From the NCBI GenBank assembly GCA_025350325.1, contig JANXYB010000154.1, forward strand, positions 1-47,644: a stretch of DNA of 47,644 bases. The letters are read 5' to 3'. Position 1 is the stretch's first letter. Each line of letters begins with the position of its first letter. The notes under the pieces were generated by a model. That model was not told where the DNA came from and ran no database searches. It worked only from the letters and a program-made list of their open reading frames with translations. A program made the translations under genes and the position numbers. Below, in pieces: positions 32,296 to 42,173 of this stretch. Origin of the DNA: Acidobacteriaceae bacterium (GTDB lineage: Bacteria > Acidobacteriota > Terriglobia > Terriglobales > Acidobacteriaceae).

Positions 32296-34473
32296 CTAGA
32301 AGCACTCGATGTGGTCGCAGGCATTCATCAGCGGCACCTGTAAACTTGAGTCGTGTTCCGGATCGGAATAGATGGTGATGGTGGCAGGTTTGTAATCCTC
32401 AGGTTTGGCGGTCATGATGTTGGGCACAAATGTCTGCGGATTGCGGTCGTAAAGCGGAAACCATGTGCTTTGCACCTCAACGAGCACGGTGTGGCCGGCC
32501 TTGAAAACATGGTCCACATCATGCAGGCTGAACTTGTATTCACGCACCGAGCCACTGCGCAAAGCCGCGGGCTTTTCGAATGAATTCAAATATCGGCCGC
32601 GGAAGATTTCTTCATTGGTCATCAATTCATACCCGCGCATTTTGGTGTCGGCGGCATCGTCTGGATATTGATCGATGAGTTTGACGACCATGTCGTTGTC
32701 GGTGCCGGATGTAGCCGCGTAGATGTCGGCAATTACTTCGCCGGTGAGCATCAGATCCTTAGTGAGGACCGGCAGTTTCCAAATCGCGACGTCTTTGCGA
32801 TTAGTGACGAAACGCTGATCTTCAGTAAGCCAATTGAACCATTGCGAGCCGTCAGAATAGGTCGGTTGAATCGGCCGATGGCGATAGGGCACGGGGTTTG
32901 CAGGGTCGCTCACGTAGGTGGTGCGCGCCTGGGTCGGAGAGTCGGCCCAACTCAACTTACCGTCTCCCTGCAGGTGCAGGCTGGTCGATTCCGATTCCTT
33001 GGGCGGAAAACGATCGTAGCGTTTCCAAGTATTCGAGCCCGTTTGGAAACTCGCAGTGTTCTGCAGGTCAAAACCCGGTTCATCTTTTAAAAAGTGGCCG
33101 AAGAACTTCGCCTCAATCTGCGCGCGAAACTGTGTGCCGATCGGCGCTGTGTAGTCCAAATTGCCTAAATGACGCGCGGACGAGGCCCACGAACCGTGCC
33201 TCCACGGACCGAGCACTAGATAGTTCTGGTGGTTGGTATCGTGCGGTTCGAGGACTGTGTATTCTTCCTGCGGCCCCCACATATCTTCCTGATCGTAGTA
33301 GCCGCCGACACTTAAGGTGGGCACTGCTACTGCATTCAAACTATGTTCAACGCCGCGCGCCGACCAGACGCTGTCGTAGCTTGGGTGTTCGAGGAAGAGC
33401 TTCCATGTTGGGAACGTTGATTTGACGTCGGACTTCCTTACGTCTTCAGCAAAAGATCCGCGTTCGAGAAAATAATCGTAGCCATCGCGCGGCTTGCCGT
33501 CTTTGTCTTTGCCGTAGCTGACGTCGGAATTCTCCTTAGTCGCTTCCATTCCAAACACATATTCGTATCCATAGCTTTGTCGAAACGCGCCATTGTGGAA
33601 GAAATCATCGCCCATCCAGACATCGATCATCGGTGCCTGCGGCGAGATGGCCTTGACGGCCGGGTGCGGATCGATGCCGGCCATCGTCGCTAAAAATCCG
33701 GGATAGCTGGTGCCGACAAATCCGGCGCGACCATTATTGCCGGGCACATTTTTGAGCAGCCAATCTACGGCGTCGTAAGCATCTGTGCTCTCGTCAATGG
33801 CTTTACGATTTTTGTGATCGGCCAATGCGCGGCTCATGACAAATTCGCCCTGACTCTTGAAGCGGCCGCGAATGTCCTGGCACACGTAGATGTATCCGGC
33901 ACGCGCCAACTCAGGGCGGCTGCCGAAGAAGGAGGCGCGGTTGGTGCCGTCCACTCCGTAGGGCGTTCGCTGCACGAGGAAAGGGAGCGGCGTCATGATG
34001 TCAGAGGCTCTGAGAATGACGGTATGCAGTTTGACGCCATCGCGCATGGGAATCATCACCTCGCTGCGCTGGTAGTCGTGAAAGCTGTGATGGACCGGTT
34101 CGCCGGTGCGCTTGTAAATAACGTCAGGCTCATTTGACATCGCTAAGCTGGCGCCCCGCCCGGATGCATCGAGCGTGAAGCGCACGGTGATCTTCGAATC
34201 TGGAATGCCGAACTCGAGCGTGGAAATGGGCTTCAACTCAGTGGGCACGCCGCGTTCCGACTCAGCCATCAGCTTGCCGCTCTGCTCATAAAAACTTCCC
34301 GGCATGTCCGGCTCATTTGGATCGGTGTATTCGCCCGCGAGTGCTTTAAGCTGTGGCGAGGGGGCAGGGTCTGCCTGGGTTGACTGTAGAGTATGAGCGA
34401 CGGCAGAGCCATGCGAGACGGAGACAAGCAAGGCAAGGCAAAATGCGGCAATAGCGACTCGGCGTCGATTCAA
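32296..34473 (-). CDS. Secreted CocE/NonD-family (X-Pro dipeptidyl-peptidase-like) serine hydrolase
   Basis: A 725-residue exported hydrolase. The signal peptide covers about 1-27. An extra N-terminal domain (about 40-120), of the DUF3471-like sort seen beside hydrolases, precedes the catalytic part. MRDGVKLHT (about 143-151) opens the CocE domain, S256 in GFVGTSYPGFL is the nucleophile, and GGYYDQEDMWG carries the probable aspartate. The C-terminal jelly-roll domain includes FKAGHTVLVEV. Family members act as acylases, esterases or X-Pro dipeptidases; which one is not readable here. TTG 34473 is preferred (GGAGG about 8 bases upstream); TTG 34479 is also possible. It follows the CDF gene by 23 bases. 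Confidence 0.88.
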   Translation of the reverse strand: MNRRRVAIAAFCLALLVSVSHGSAVAHTLQSTQADPAPSPQLKALAGEYTDPNEPDMPGSFYEQSGKLMAESERGVPTELKPISTLEFGIPDSKITVRFTLDASGRGASLAMSNEPDVIYKRTGEPVHHSFHDYQRSEVMIPMRDGVKLHTVILRASDIMTPLPFLVQRTPYGVDGTNRASFFGSRPELARAGYIYVCQDIRGRFKSQGEFVMSRALADHKNRKAIDESTDAYDAVDWLLKNVPGNNGRAGFVGTSYPGFLATMAGIDPHPAVKAISPQAPMIDVWMGDDFFHNGAFRQSYGYEYVFGMEATKENSDVSYGKDKDGKPRDGYDYFLERGSFAEDVRKSDVKSTFPTWKLFLEHPSYDSVWSARGVEHSLNAVAVPTLSVGGYYDQEDMWGPQEEYTVLEPHDTNHQNYLVLGPWRHGSWASSARHLGNLDYTAPIGTQFRAQIEAKFFGHFLKDEPGFDLQNTASFQTGSNTWKRYDRFPPKESESTSLHLQGDGKLSWADSPTQARTTYVSDPANPVPYRHRPIQPTYSDGSQWFNWLTEDQRFVTNRKDVAIWKLPVLTKDLMLTGEVIADIYAATSGTDNDMVVKLIDQYPDDAADTKMRGYELMTNEEIFRGRYLNSFEKPAALRSGSVREYKFSLHDVDHVFKAGHTVLVEVQSTWFPLYDRNPQTFVPNIMTAKPEDYKPATITIYSDPEHDSSLQVPLMNACDHIECF

Positions 34474-34496
34474 AGTCAAACCCTCCTCAGGGCGAG

Positions 34497-35459
34497 TTAG
34501 TGGACGTGGCCGTGATGGTGCCCGTGGGTAGGATGGCCGGCCATTTCCTCAATGGGAACTACGCAGCCTTCAAGTTCTTCGCAGCAGTCTGCATGCTCGA
34601 ATTGAATGGTCGTGTGGATGATGTGAAAGTGTTCGCGCAGCACATGCTGAAGCTTGAGCAGGATGCAGGCGCTCTCTGACGGCGGAATGTCGTCGATGGT
34701 TACGTGGCAGGCCAGGGCGTGCGAGTGTGATCCCAGGCTCCACACGTGCAGGTCATGCACGTTCATGACACCTTCCACAGCCGACATATCTGACCGAATC
34801 TCGGTCAGTGAAACACCGCGCGGCGTGCCCTCGAGCAAGATGTTGAGCGTTTCGCGCACAATGTCGAAGCTGGTGTAGAGAATCAGCGCTGCGATGGCGA
34901 GGGACAGCACGGGGTCGATCCAATACTGGCCGGTGAACAGGATGCCTGCGCCGCCTGCAATGACGGCTGCGGTTGAGAGCGTATCGCCTGCCATGTGGAT
35001 GAAGGCGCTGCGCATGTTAACGTCGCGGGCAACACCCCAGAGCAGGGTGGCGATCACACCGTTCATCACCACGCCGGCCGCAGCGACAATCATCATCAGC
35101 TTGGGCTGTACGACGACGGGAGCGCTGATGCGATGAATGGCCTCAGCGGCAATCCATATCGAAATGACGATCAGAGTGGCCGCGTTGACGAATGCGGCGA
35201 GTACGCCTGCGCGCTGGTAGCCAAACGTCCGAGAGTGATCGGCAGGGCGCGATTGAAAATAAACGGCGGCGAAACTCAGCAGAAGCGCGAGGAAATCCGA
35301 AGCATTGTGGCCGGCTTCTGAGAGCAGGGCCAGGGAGTGCGCACGCAATCCGGCCACCAGGGTCAACCCTACATAAGCGAGGGTGGCAACCAGGGAAAAG
35401 CGCAGTACGGACTGTGTCCTGTGGGCGCCCGGACCTGCGGGAGCTGCGTGGACGTGCAT
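34497..35459 (-). CDS. Cation diffusion facilitator (CzcD/ZitB-like) metal exporter
   Basis: A 320-residue inner-membrane antiporter exporting Zn2+, Co2+ or Cd2+ for protons. It has six membrane segments, with the metal-site pairs H51/D55 (SEAGHNASD) and H155/D159 (FIHMAGDT); H-D pairs of this type favour zinc. The cytoplasmic C-terminal domain has VHDLHVWSLGSHSHALACHV (about 233-252). Histidine-rich ends (MHVH at the start, HPTHGHHHGHVH at the end) are typical metal-binding tails. A membrane-anchored unknown protein lies 55 bases upstream and a hydrolase gene 23 bases downstream on the same strand. Confidence 0.93.
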   Translation of the reverse strand: MHVHAAPAGPGAHRTQSVLRFSLVATLAYVGLTLVAGLRAHSLALLSEAGHNASDFLALLLSFAAVYFQSRPADHSRTFGYQRAGVLAAFVNAATLIVISIWIAAEAIHRISAPVVVQPKLMMIVAAAGVVMNGVIATLLWGVARDVNMRSAFIHMAGDTLSTAAVIAGGAGILFTGQYWIDPVLSLAIAALILYTSFDIVRETLNILLEGTPRGVSLTEIRSDMSAVEGVMNVHDLHVWSLGSHSHALACHVTIDDIPPSESACILLKLQHVLREHFHIIHTTIQFEHADCCEELEGCVVPIEEMAGHPTHGHHHGHVH

Positions 35460-35514
35460 ATAGGAAGTGTAACCGCGGGCGGTGATCGGTAGCCAACAGT
35501 GCAGACCGAGTCTG

Positions 35515-36003
35515 TTAGCCGGGTCCGGGACGTAAGTGGGCTAGTTCGGGATCCGGCCTTTTGATGCTGTGAAGGCCAAGCGTGTTGTAGACCGGCAACG
35601 TCGAGCGAAGTCCAGACCAGTCCTCGGCGACCACGATGCTGTTCTGCGGGCTGTTTTGCTCGTAGCGAACGGAGCATGGAAGGCCGGCGTGCATCTGCGC
35701 TACGTCGATTACGCCGTCCATGGTCGTAATGTCCTGGGAGCACTCGTAATCCGCGCCGCCGTTGCGATAGCTGTATTCGAGCAGCGTGAGGGTGCCACCG
35801 TCGTCGGTCTTCATCTCGCGCACGTCCAGCAACATGCCGTCGACCAGGCGTCCTGTCTGGGCAAGGAACTTGCGGCGGGCGCACTCTATTTCTTCGTCGG
35901 TCAGGCGCTTGCGACCAAACCAGAACATTGCGCCGACGGCCAGACTGACGATCATTGTCAGGCCTGCGGCGGCTTCCCATGCGCCTTTGCTAAGGAGGGT
36001 CAT
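35515..36003 (-). CDS. Membrane-anchored protein of unknown function
   Basis: About 162 residues with one N-terminal membrane helix (LTMIVSLAVGAMFWFG, about 15-30) and a soluble remainder containing two cysteines in EIECARRKF and YECSQDITTMDG. LTDEEIECARRKFLAQTGRLVDGMLLDV and LEYSYRNGGADYECSQDI look like conserved beta-rich segments, but I recognise no family. An in-frame GTG at 36021 would add six residues; neither start has a strong ribosome site. It precedes the CDF gene by 55 bases on the same strand. Confidence 0.65.
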   Translation of the reverse strand: MTLLSKGAWEAAAGLTMIVSLAVGAMFWFGRKRLTDEEIECARRKFLAQTGRLVDGMLLDVREMKTDDGGTLTLLEYSYRNGGADYECSQDITTMDGVIDVAQMHAGLPCSVRYEQNSPQNSIVVAEDWSGLRSTLPVYNTLGLHSIKRPDPELAHLRPGPG

Positions 36004-36549
36004 TTCGAGGCGGGATTCCACCCCTGTGCTTCAGTTTCGAGGATACCGCAGGTTGGGTCTTCGCGTACCACGGTGGACAGAGAGTCCGTGTCGGCGTCGC
36101 AGGCGTGTTGGGACGCGGGCCAGGGCTCCTCCCATAATCAGCGCACTCATGCAGGCAGGCTGGCGAACAAGTGCCGGTTGGAGGCACCCCTCCTCCCTAT
36201 TTCTGGATGGAACCTCTTTATTTACCATGGGCTTGCGTAGAGTCACTTCGGCTAAAAATTTTATTCTAAAGGAGTTGGCCGCAGAAATCTGATTATAAAG
36301 CAGTTATCAGTGCATCGGCGAGACAGCGTGCGGGTTGCGGTGAGAGAAGGCATATGACACACGCGATGACACAATTGTGCATCCAGAGACGTTAATTTTA
36401 TGCACAGCGGCGCGGGGAGCTCGAAATAGAAGTCGCGGCTAGATCGTGGGCATACCGGACATAACCAATGTTCTAGTTAGTTCCGCATAGGCGGTGATTG
36501 GCTCACAACCTCAAGCAAGGTCCGCCTCAATGCGGGACTTCCCCAAGAG
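36004..36549. other. Intergenic region without recognised genes
   Basis: About 545 bases. I see no convincing coding frame. Near 36517-36535 a short hairpin (GTCCGC and GCGGGAC around CTCAAT, one bulge) lies just beyond the stop of the 36550-37197 gene and may help end its transcript, but lacks a U-run. The AT-rich part around 36255-36300 could hold regulatory sites; none is clear. Confidence 0.4.
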
Positions 36550-37197
36550 TCAATCAGGTTTGGCTGTCTGGCCTTGTTGCTCTGCATTTCCCAGCAGTTC
36601 GATTTGTCCAGTCGTCACATGCGCCCGCAGCCGGTAGTCTCCGTTTGAATTCTTCCTCCTGAATTTCCGGAAGAAGCCCCCTTTGTCGGTGCCGAAGGCA
36701 CGTGCCTGCACTTCGCCCACGCTGACGGAAGCGTCCACGTTGCGGTAGTCCCCGTCGTGAATGGAGGAGATCTTGATCTGCCCCGCTCCGATTTCGATGT
36801 CCTTATCGCCCTTGACCTCTTCCACCGTGACCTGGCCCGCAAACATGCGAATCCTCAGGTTTGTTCTCCTGGGAACCTCAATCTTGACCTCAAGACCATT
36901 GTTGCCGTGTTGGAGATGGGGGCCCTCGATAGACAATTTGCCGCCATTCGCTGTCGGAGAAAAATGAAAAGCGACGTTCGTGGCGGTGTCGTCGCTGTTC
37001 GCCGAGCAAGAAACATGCATCGCTACCTGATCGGTGGCAACGATGTGAAGTCCTGCGGGCTTCGAATCGATCATCAGCACAGCCCGGGATTGCAGCGGAT
37101 AGCTGCCAGTTTGGCTGCAGGGGGTCTTTGTCTGGGCAAATCCGGCGATATTGTAGGCTAGGAGAACCGCGCCCACGGCGCAACAGACTGATCTCAT
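36550..37197 (-). CDS. Secreted beta-rich protein, DUF4097-like
   Basis: A 215-residue protein with a signal peptide (residues 1-21, ending GFAQ). The body has repeated beta-strand patterns, RTNLRIRMFAGQVTVEEVKGDKDIEIGAGQIKISS (about 115-150) and NVDASVSVGEVQARAFG. These are typical of the DUF4097/putative auto-transporter adhesin beta-helix group, in which each rung has V/I-x-G-x-V/I. It ends with RAHVTTGQIELLG. Function unknown. AGGTG lies 5 bases before the ATG. Confidence 0.7.
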   Translation of the reverse strand: MRSVCCAVGAVLLAYNIAGFAQTKTPCSQTGSYPLQSRAVLMIDSKPAGLHIVATDQVAMHVSCSANSDDTATNVAFHFSPTANGGKLSIEGPHLQHGNNGLEVKIEVPRRTNLRIRMFAGQVTVEEVKGDKDIEIGAGQIKISSIHDGDYRNVDASVSVGEVQARAFGTDKGGFFRKFRRKNSNGDYRLRAHVTTGQIELLGNAEQQGQTAKPD

Positions 37198-37743
37198 CCT
37201 GTCACCTACGCAGGTCGCGTCCTATTGGTTCCCGATCGCTGGCGGACGAATGGCATCGTTCTGCTCGATTCCGTCAGTTTGTCGCAAGCCTACAGAAGCG
37301 GCTCTGACAACAGCAGTTCGGTATTGTGTACGAATTCGTTATTTCCGAATTGGCGGTGACTCAACCGCGACAGTTCTAGCGGTCAGTTCTCACCAAGGGC
37401 TTCCATGAATGTCGATCTCCTTACAATCCGCACGAGCAATCCAGGTTCGGCAGATCGTTGCCGCGCCTTGCAGTGACTCGTCTCGACGATGCCGACATTC
37501 AAGATTTGTTCAACACTGAACCAGCGTGTCGCGGAGAACCGGCCATCTTCACTAAGCAAAGATAGTTTTCTGCCCCATTCCGCTCGCTGTCATCCGTTTC
37601 GAGTGGATCACCGCCGATAGGGAAGTTTCGCGGCAGGCTAGTTCCACCGGCGATCCGGCTCACTCGAAAGTTCCGCAATGGCCACAATACTCCCGGAGTG
37701 AGCGTTAAACTGATTGCAGATATGCAAAATTCAAATTAGGCCA
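37198..37743. other. Intergenic region without recognised genes
   Basis: About 545 bases between a secreted-protein gene and a pseudogene. A 62-codon frame on the minus strand (37499-37687) lacks a ribosome site and protein-like pattern. The region may contain further decayed sequence related to the adjacent pseudogene, but nothing is recognisable. Confidence 0.4.
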
Positions 37744-38413
37744 ATGGTCAGTAAGGCCGTGTTCCTGGCCGCCATCGTATTGGTCTCCTGCTTCCAACTC
37801 CATGCGCAAGCTGCAGTCCAAATAAGAATTCTCTGGAAAGAGCAAGCTGGCATACCGGCAGGGTTACAACGCTGATGGCAGCTCGCCACCGGCTGCGCAA
37901 TCCAGTTTTGATCCGCTGGCGCCGCTGCTACAACTGGGACTGCCCGGAGCTACCGGCATCTTGTACGGAGTTCGCGCCTAGTTGGCCGCCGTTCAACCAT
38001 CATCCGGTGGAGCTCGAGCCGGCCAGAATCCAAATCTTCAAGGTCCCATCACCCGCTACACAGTGCATTTCTTTATCCGCGGCCAGGACCTCGTTCTCAA
38101 TCAGAACTCACACAGTGACAGGAGCGCCAAATTCCTGCTCGGCTTGAAAGGGTATGATCGCGACGGTAAAGCGCTGAACTGGGAAGGCAATGAGGAGACC
38201 GTGGACATCAAGCCAGAAGAGTTGGACTTGATTCGCAAGAATGGGATACCTGCTTCCCTGAACATAGATGTTCCAACTGCCGGAATCATCCATCTTGTGA
38301 CCGCTGTATATGACCGGAATAGTGGCATGGCAGGAACGCTGGAGATTCAGTTGCAAGTTACCGCCCAGGTAAATAGGGACACGTCCCAACCAAGCGAACC
38401 CAGGCGTCCGTGA
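37744..38413 (+). pseudogene. Remnant of a VWFA-type (TIGR03436-like) secreted protein
   Basis: ATG 37744 opens a good signal peptide (MVSKAVFLAAIVLVSCFQLHA). Within 25 codons the sequence jumps, in another frame, to the tail of an acidobacterial VWFA-related protein (KSKLAYRQGYNADGSS, from about 37838). The frame continues through LGLPGATGILYGVRA to an in-frame TAG (37979-37981), then resumes as LAAVQPSSG and RYTVHFFIRGQDL to TGA at 38411. The entire VWFA domain, normally between signal peptide and tail, is missing. So there is one large internal deletion, one frameshift and one nonsense codon. The 143-codon frame after the TAG begins only at a TTG without ribosome site. The family is assigned from memory of its conserved C-terminal half. 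Confidence 0.75.
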
Positions 38414-38519
38414 GCCGCACGACTAATCAGCTGCAACGCGATCGCCGCCTCCAACGCATCCCCTCCTTGCTCCGCTATAGTGTGCGAAGGAACATTTTCT
38501 ATTCAAAGGACTTTTGCAC

Positions 38520-40421
38520 ATGACTCTGGATCGACGAGACTTTTTGACTGCGTGCACCCGCGCCGGTATCGCATCCGCGCTGTTGCCAGGCGTTCTCTAC
38601 ACCCTCGCCGCGCAGGCAGAGCAAGCAGCACCCGCATCCGGCGCTGCAGCCAAGCCCGCCGAATTAGCCAAGCTTACCTCGGAGATGATCGACCAGGCCG
38701 CGGCCATCGCGGGTGTAGGTCCGTTCACCGCAGAGCAAAAGAAAATGATGCTCGAGGGTTTGAACGACGAGCGCACATCGTACGATCCCATTCGCGCAAT
38801 GAAAATTCCTAACTCCGTCGCACCTGCATTCGTGTTTCATCCCCTTCCTCCTGCCGGAGCGGAGATGGACATGACCCCCGCAATCAAGCATCCCGACTCT
38901 GGGTGGACTCCCGACCCAAAAGTATTCGCGCCTACGCACGTCGAGGATCTTGCCTTTGCCACGGTGAGCGAATTGGCCAGCCTGATGCAGGCACGCAAAG
39001 TCACATCGCTTGCGCTCACCCAGATGTACATCGCACGCCTCAAGCGCTACGACGCCAAGCTTCATTTCGTTATCACTATCACCGAAGATCGAGCCCTCGA
39101 TCAGGCCAGGGCCGCCGATGCTGAGATCGCGGCAGGTCGACATCGCGGGCCCCTGCATGGAATTCCGTGGGGCGCAAAAGATCTACTGGCTGTCAAAGGC
39201 TATCCCACAACATGGGGTGCGGGCGGCTTCGAGCATCAATCCTTCGATGAAGACGCAACTGTGGTGCAGCGCCTCGATGCCGCAGGCGCGGTCTTGGTTG
39301 CGAAGTTCTCGCTAGGCGCATTGGCCATGGGCGACAAGTGGTTTGGCGGCCGCACGCGCAATCCCTGGAACCCGACGCAAGGATCCAGCGGATCGTCGGC
39401 CGGCTCCGCAAGTGCAGTCGCTGCCGGTTGTGTAGCTTTCGCCATCGGATCAGAAACGCTGGGCTCCATAAGCTCCCCTTCAACCCGCTGCGGCGATACC
39501 GGGTTGCGGCCAACTTTCGGCTTCGTGCCGCGCACCGGTGCGATGGCGCTGAGTTGGACCATGGATAAGCTTGGCCCCATCGCTCGCTCTGCGGAGGATT
39601 GCGCATTAGTGTTGAACGTGATTCACGGGCCCGATGGTAAAGATGCTTCCGTCCATCCCGCATCGTTCCGCTGGCAACCAAACCTCGACATCAAAACGCT
39701 GCGCGTTGGTTATCTCAAAAGTGAATTCGAAGAGAAGCCTCCAGCGAAGACCGCTGAACTGCCCAAATCCGAAACGGCAGAGCAAAAGAAGAAGCGCGAA
39801 AATCACGAGAGCGAAGAGAAAGCCTCGCGCGCGCGCCATGATTACGATCGCCGTTTCGATCTGGCCGCGCTCGATAAGCTACGCTCCATGGGCATCAATC
39901 TTCATCCGATCGAGCTGCCCAACCTGCCCTACGGCGCCATGGTTCCGCTACTCACTGCTGAGGCGGCCGCCGCCTTCGACGACCTCACCATGACGGGCCG
40001 CGACCGTTTACTCACCGAGCAAGGCAGCGAAGACTGGCCCAATGCATTTCGTGTTGCGCGCCTCTATCCGGCCGTCGAATACATCCAGGCAAATCGTGCT
40101 CGTACGGTAGCCATTCAGCAAGTGTCGGAACTGTTCAACCAGGTCGACATCATCGTTACGACCACCAGCGACATGCAGCTTCTCGCCACCAACTTGACTG
40201 GCCATCCTGCGATCATTCTGCCTAACGGTTTCCGCGGCAGCGATGCGCCCGCGCCACCGAAAATCGATACCGGCGACAACGACAACATCGGCGGTCCCGG
40301 CACCCCTGTCTCCCTCACGTTTCTCGCCGGCCACTATCAAGATGCAAAGCTCGCAGCCTTTGCTGCTGCCTATCAAAAGGCCACGGACTTCCATAAGCAA
40401 CATCCCAAGCTCGATGAATGA
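38520..40421 (+). CDS. Tat-exported amidase-signature family hydrolase
   Basis: A 633-residue serine amidase. The N-terminus MTLDRRDFLTACTRAG is a twin-arginine signal with a hydrophobic stretch, so it is exported folded. The amidase signature domain starts near 145. Catalytic K220 is in GIPWGAKDLLAVKG, the serine-rich GSSGSSAGSASAVAAG (288-303) supplies the cis-serine, and nucleophile S316 is in SETLGSISSP. A highly charged insert (about 401-445) is unusual for the family. A ~140-residue N-terminal extension precedes the domain. The substrate is an unknown amide; GatA identity is unlikely given export. AAAGGA is 9 bases before the ATG. An ABC ATPase gene follows 41 bases later. Confidence 0.9.
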   Translation: MTLDRRDFLTACTRAGIASALLPGVLYTLAAQAEQAAPASGAAAKPAELAKLTSEMIDQAAAIAGVGPFTAEQKKMMLEGLNDERTSYDPIRAMKIPNSVAPAFVFHPLPPAGAEMDMTPAIKHPDSGWTPDPKVFAPTHVEDLAFATVSELASLMQARKVTSLALTQMYIARLKRYDAKLHFVITITEDRALDQARAADAEIAAGRHRGPLHGIPWGAKDLLAVKGYPTTWGAGGFEHQSFDEDATVVQRLDAAGAVLVAKFSLGALAMGDKWFGGRTRNPWNPTQGSSGSSAGSASAVAAGCVAFAIGSETLGSISSPSTRCGDTGLRPTFGFVPRTGAMALSWTMDKLGPIARSAEDCALVLNVIHGPDGKDASVHPASFRWQPNLDIKTLRVGYLKSEFEEKPPAKTAELPKSETAEQKKKRENHESEEKASRARHDYDRRFDLAALDKLRSMGINLHPIELPNLPYGAMVPLLTAEAAAAFDDLTMTGRDRLLTEQGSEDWPNAFRVARLYPAVEYIQANRARTVAIQQVSELFNQVDIIVTTTSDMQLLATNLTGHPAIILPNGFRGSDAPAPPKIDTGDNDNIGGPGTPVSLTFLAGHYQDAKLAAFAAAYQKATDFHKQHPKLDE

Positions 40422-40462
40422 GACCATCAATTTCGATCAATCCATCGATGTAAGATTTGGGC

Positions 40463-41320
40463 ATGGCGCTGGTGCAAGTCGACTCCGTCTCAAAGAGCTA
40501 TCCTCGCCGTGAGGGATTGCGAACTGAACACCGCATCGTCGTCGACAACGTGTCGCTCTCAGTCGACGCAGGCGAAACGTTGGGCCTGGTCGGAGAGTCG
40601 GGCTCAGGCAAGACCACCCTCGCACGCATGATTCTGGGCCTCGTCGAGCCCACGCACGGCACCATCCTCGTCGACGGCATCAATATTACGCGCGCATCCC
40701 GCCGGGAATTGCATCATCTTCGCCGCCAGATGCAGCCCGTCTTTCAAGATCCCTACGCCGCGCTCAACCCACGCATGAACGTCTTCGACATCGTCACCGA
40801 GCCGTGGCTGATTCATGGTTGCGACGCCGCGCCTCAAAAATTTGCGAGCCATGAAGCGAACATCGCCATTCCCAAAGGCCGCGTCGCGCTCCGCACACGC
40901 GCCGTTCAATTGCTTGCTGAGGTTGGTTTGGATGAGTCCGCGCTGGCTCGGCATCCGCATGAATTTTCTGGCGGTCAGCGGCAGCGCATCAACATCGCCC
41001 GCGCGCTGGCGCTTCGTCCGCGTCTGCTGATCCTCGATGAACCGGTCTCAGCCCTAGATGTAAGCGTCGGCGCGCAAATCGTCAATCTTCTGCGCCGGCT
41101 GCAGCGCGAACAGAAACTCACCTACATATTCATTTCGCATTCGATGCCGCTGGTTCGCTATCTGAGCACACGCATTGCGGTGATGCAGCACGGCCGCCTG
41201 ATTGAGACAGGCGAGGCGGTAGCCCTCTGTTCTTCTCCGCAGCAGCCTTACACCCGCCAGTTGCTCGCCGCCACGCCGGAGTTGCCGGAACCTGTAGCCG
41301 GCCCCTCCAGCGCAATCTGA
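40463..41320 (+). CDS. ABC transporter ATP-binding protein, OppF/DppF-like
   Basis: A 285-residue ATPase that powers peptide or nickel uptake when joined to membrane partners. Walker A is GESGSGKT (44-51), the Q-loop [13 protein letters not shown] (91-103) is typical of OppF/DppF, the signature is SGGQR (169-173) and Walker B is LILDEP (189-194). An insert of about 25 residues (121-145, [20 protein letters not shown]) is unusual. The C-terminal oligopeptide-type domain is short. No permease, binding protein or OppD gene is next to it, so it is an orphan in this window. The frame begins at TTG 40457 but ATG 40463 is preferred; the ribosome site is poor. Confidence 0.87.
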   Translation: MALVQVDSVSKSYPRREGLRTEHRIVVDNVSLSVDAGETLGLVGESGSGKTTLARMILGLVEPTHGTILVDGINITRASRRELHHLRRQMQPVFQDPYAALNPRMNVFDIVTEPWLIHGCDAAPQKFASHEANIAIPKGRVALRTRAVQLLAEVGLDESALARHPHEFSGGQRQRINIARALALRPRLLILDEPVSALDVSVGAQIVNLLRRLQREQKLTYIFISHSMPLVRYLSTRIAVMQHGRLIETGEAVALCSSPQQPYTRQLLAATPELPEPVAGPSSAI

Positions 41321-41333
41321 ATCCGCACCGCAA

Positions 41334-42173
41334 CTACTGAGGCTTCGGCTTGTCCGAAAGCGGCGCAGGCGTCGAATTGGGCGGCACCGTCGAAGCCGGG
41401 GGCGGAGTGGTAGATGCCGGCGGAGTTGCCGGTGAAGCAGACGTCCCTGGCGAAGTTGGCGAAAGTGGCGCTCCCGGCGCAACCGGCATACCTGGCGCGC
41501 GTCCCGGCATATTCATTGGTCGTCCCGGCTGTCCTATTCCCGGAGCCATGCCACCAGGGTGATTCGGCGGCATCTGCAGGTCGCTCACGTCCACAAGCTC
41601 AATATCGAAAATCAGGTCAGCCTTCGGCGGAATCCCCGGGTGCGCCGCGTCCGGCCCCTGTCTTCCGCGCGCTCCGTACGCCAGTTGCCATGGAATGAAA
41701 AGGCGGCGCTTGCCGCCCTGTCTCATCCCGTAAAACCCCTGGTCAAAGCCTGGAATTACCCTCCCAAAGCCCTGCGGCACGCTGATTGGTTGCGCCTCGC
41801 CCAGTTTCGGTTTGCCATCCGCGCCCATCACCGGCTTGCCATCCTTGTCCTTGACCGGCACGCGATGGTCATTCGATGAGTCGAAAGCGTGCCCATCCGC
41901 CGCCAGCCATCCCGTGTATAAAACCTTGTACATCTTGTTCGGCTCAGCTATTGCGCCCGTGCCGAGCTTGATGTCCTGGTACCGCAACGTAAAGGCGGAT
42001 TTGACGATGCCCCGCGCCGGAGGCACCCCGGGCGGCAGTTTCACACCCATTCCGGCAGTGGCCGGTCGAGCGGCGGTTGCTGATTTGGCTGCCGTTGTCG
42101 GTTTGGCCGGGGTCTGGGCAATGGCGATAACAGTACTCGCCGTCAGAATGAATACCAGTACAGATCGCTTCAT
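41334..42173 (-). CDS. Exported FKBP-type peptidyl-prolyl isomerase with proline-rich tail
   Basis: A 279-residue protein. The signal peptide (residues 1-20) is followed by an alanine/threonine-rich linker. The FKBP domain spans about 65-198, with YTGWLAADGHAFDSS (86-100), GFGRVIPGFDQGFYGMRQGGKRRLFIPWQLAYGARG (135-170, active-site face) and DLIFDIELVDV (186-196). An insert of about 25 residues (101-125, DHRVPVKDKDGKPVMGADGK) sits in the domain. The C-terminus (about 200-279) is low-complexity proline/alanine-rich. Probably a periplasmic folding helper. ATG 42173 is chosen over 42233 because the signal peptide starts there. Confidence 0.9.
   Translation of the reverse strand: MKRSVLVFILTASTVIAIAQTPAKPTTAAKSATAARPATAGMGVKLPPGVPPARGIVKSAFTLRYQDIKLGTGAIAEPNKMYKVLYTGWLAADGHAFDSSNDHRVPVKDKDGKPVMGADGKPKLGEAQPISVPQGFGRVIPGFDQGFYGMRQGGKRRLFIPWQLAYGARGRQGPDAAHPGIPPKADLIFDIELVDVSDLQMPPNHPGGMAPGIGQPGRPMNMPGRAPGMPVAPGAPLSPTSPGTSASPATPPASTTPPPASTVPPNSTPAPLSDKPKPQ

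Noticed and set aside
37499..37687. 62-codon minus frame in the 37198-37743 gap
   Set aside because: No ribosome site, no hydrophobic or domain pattern; likely chance.
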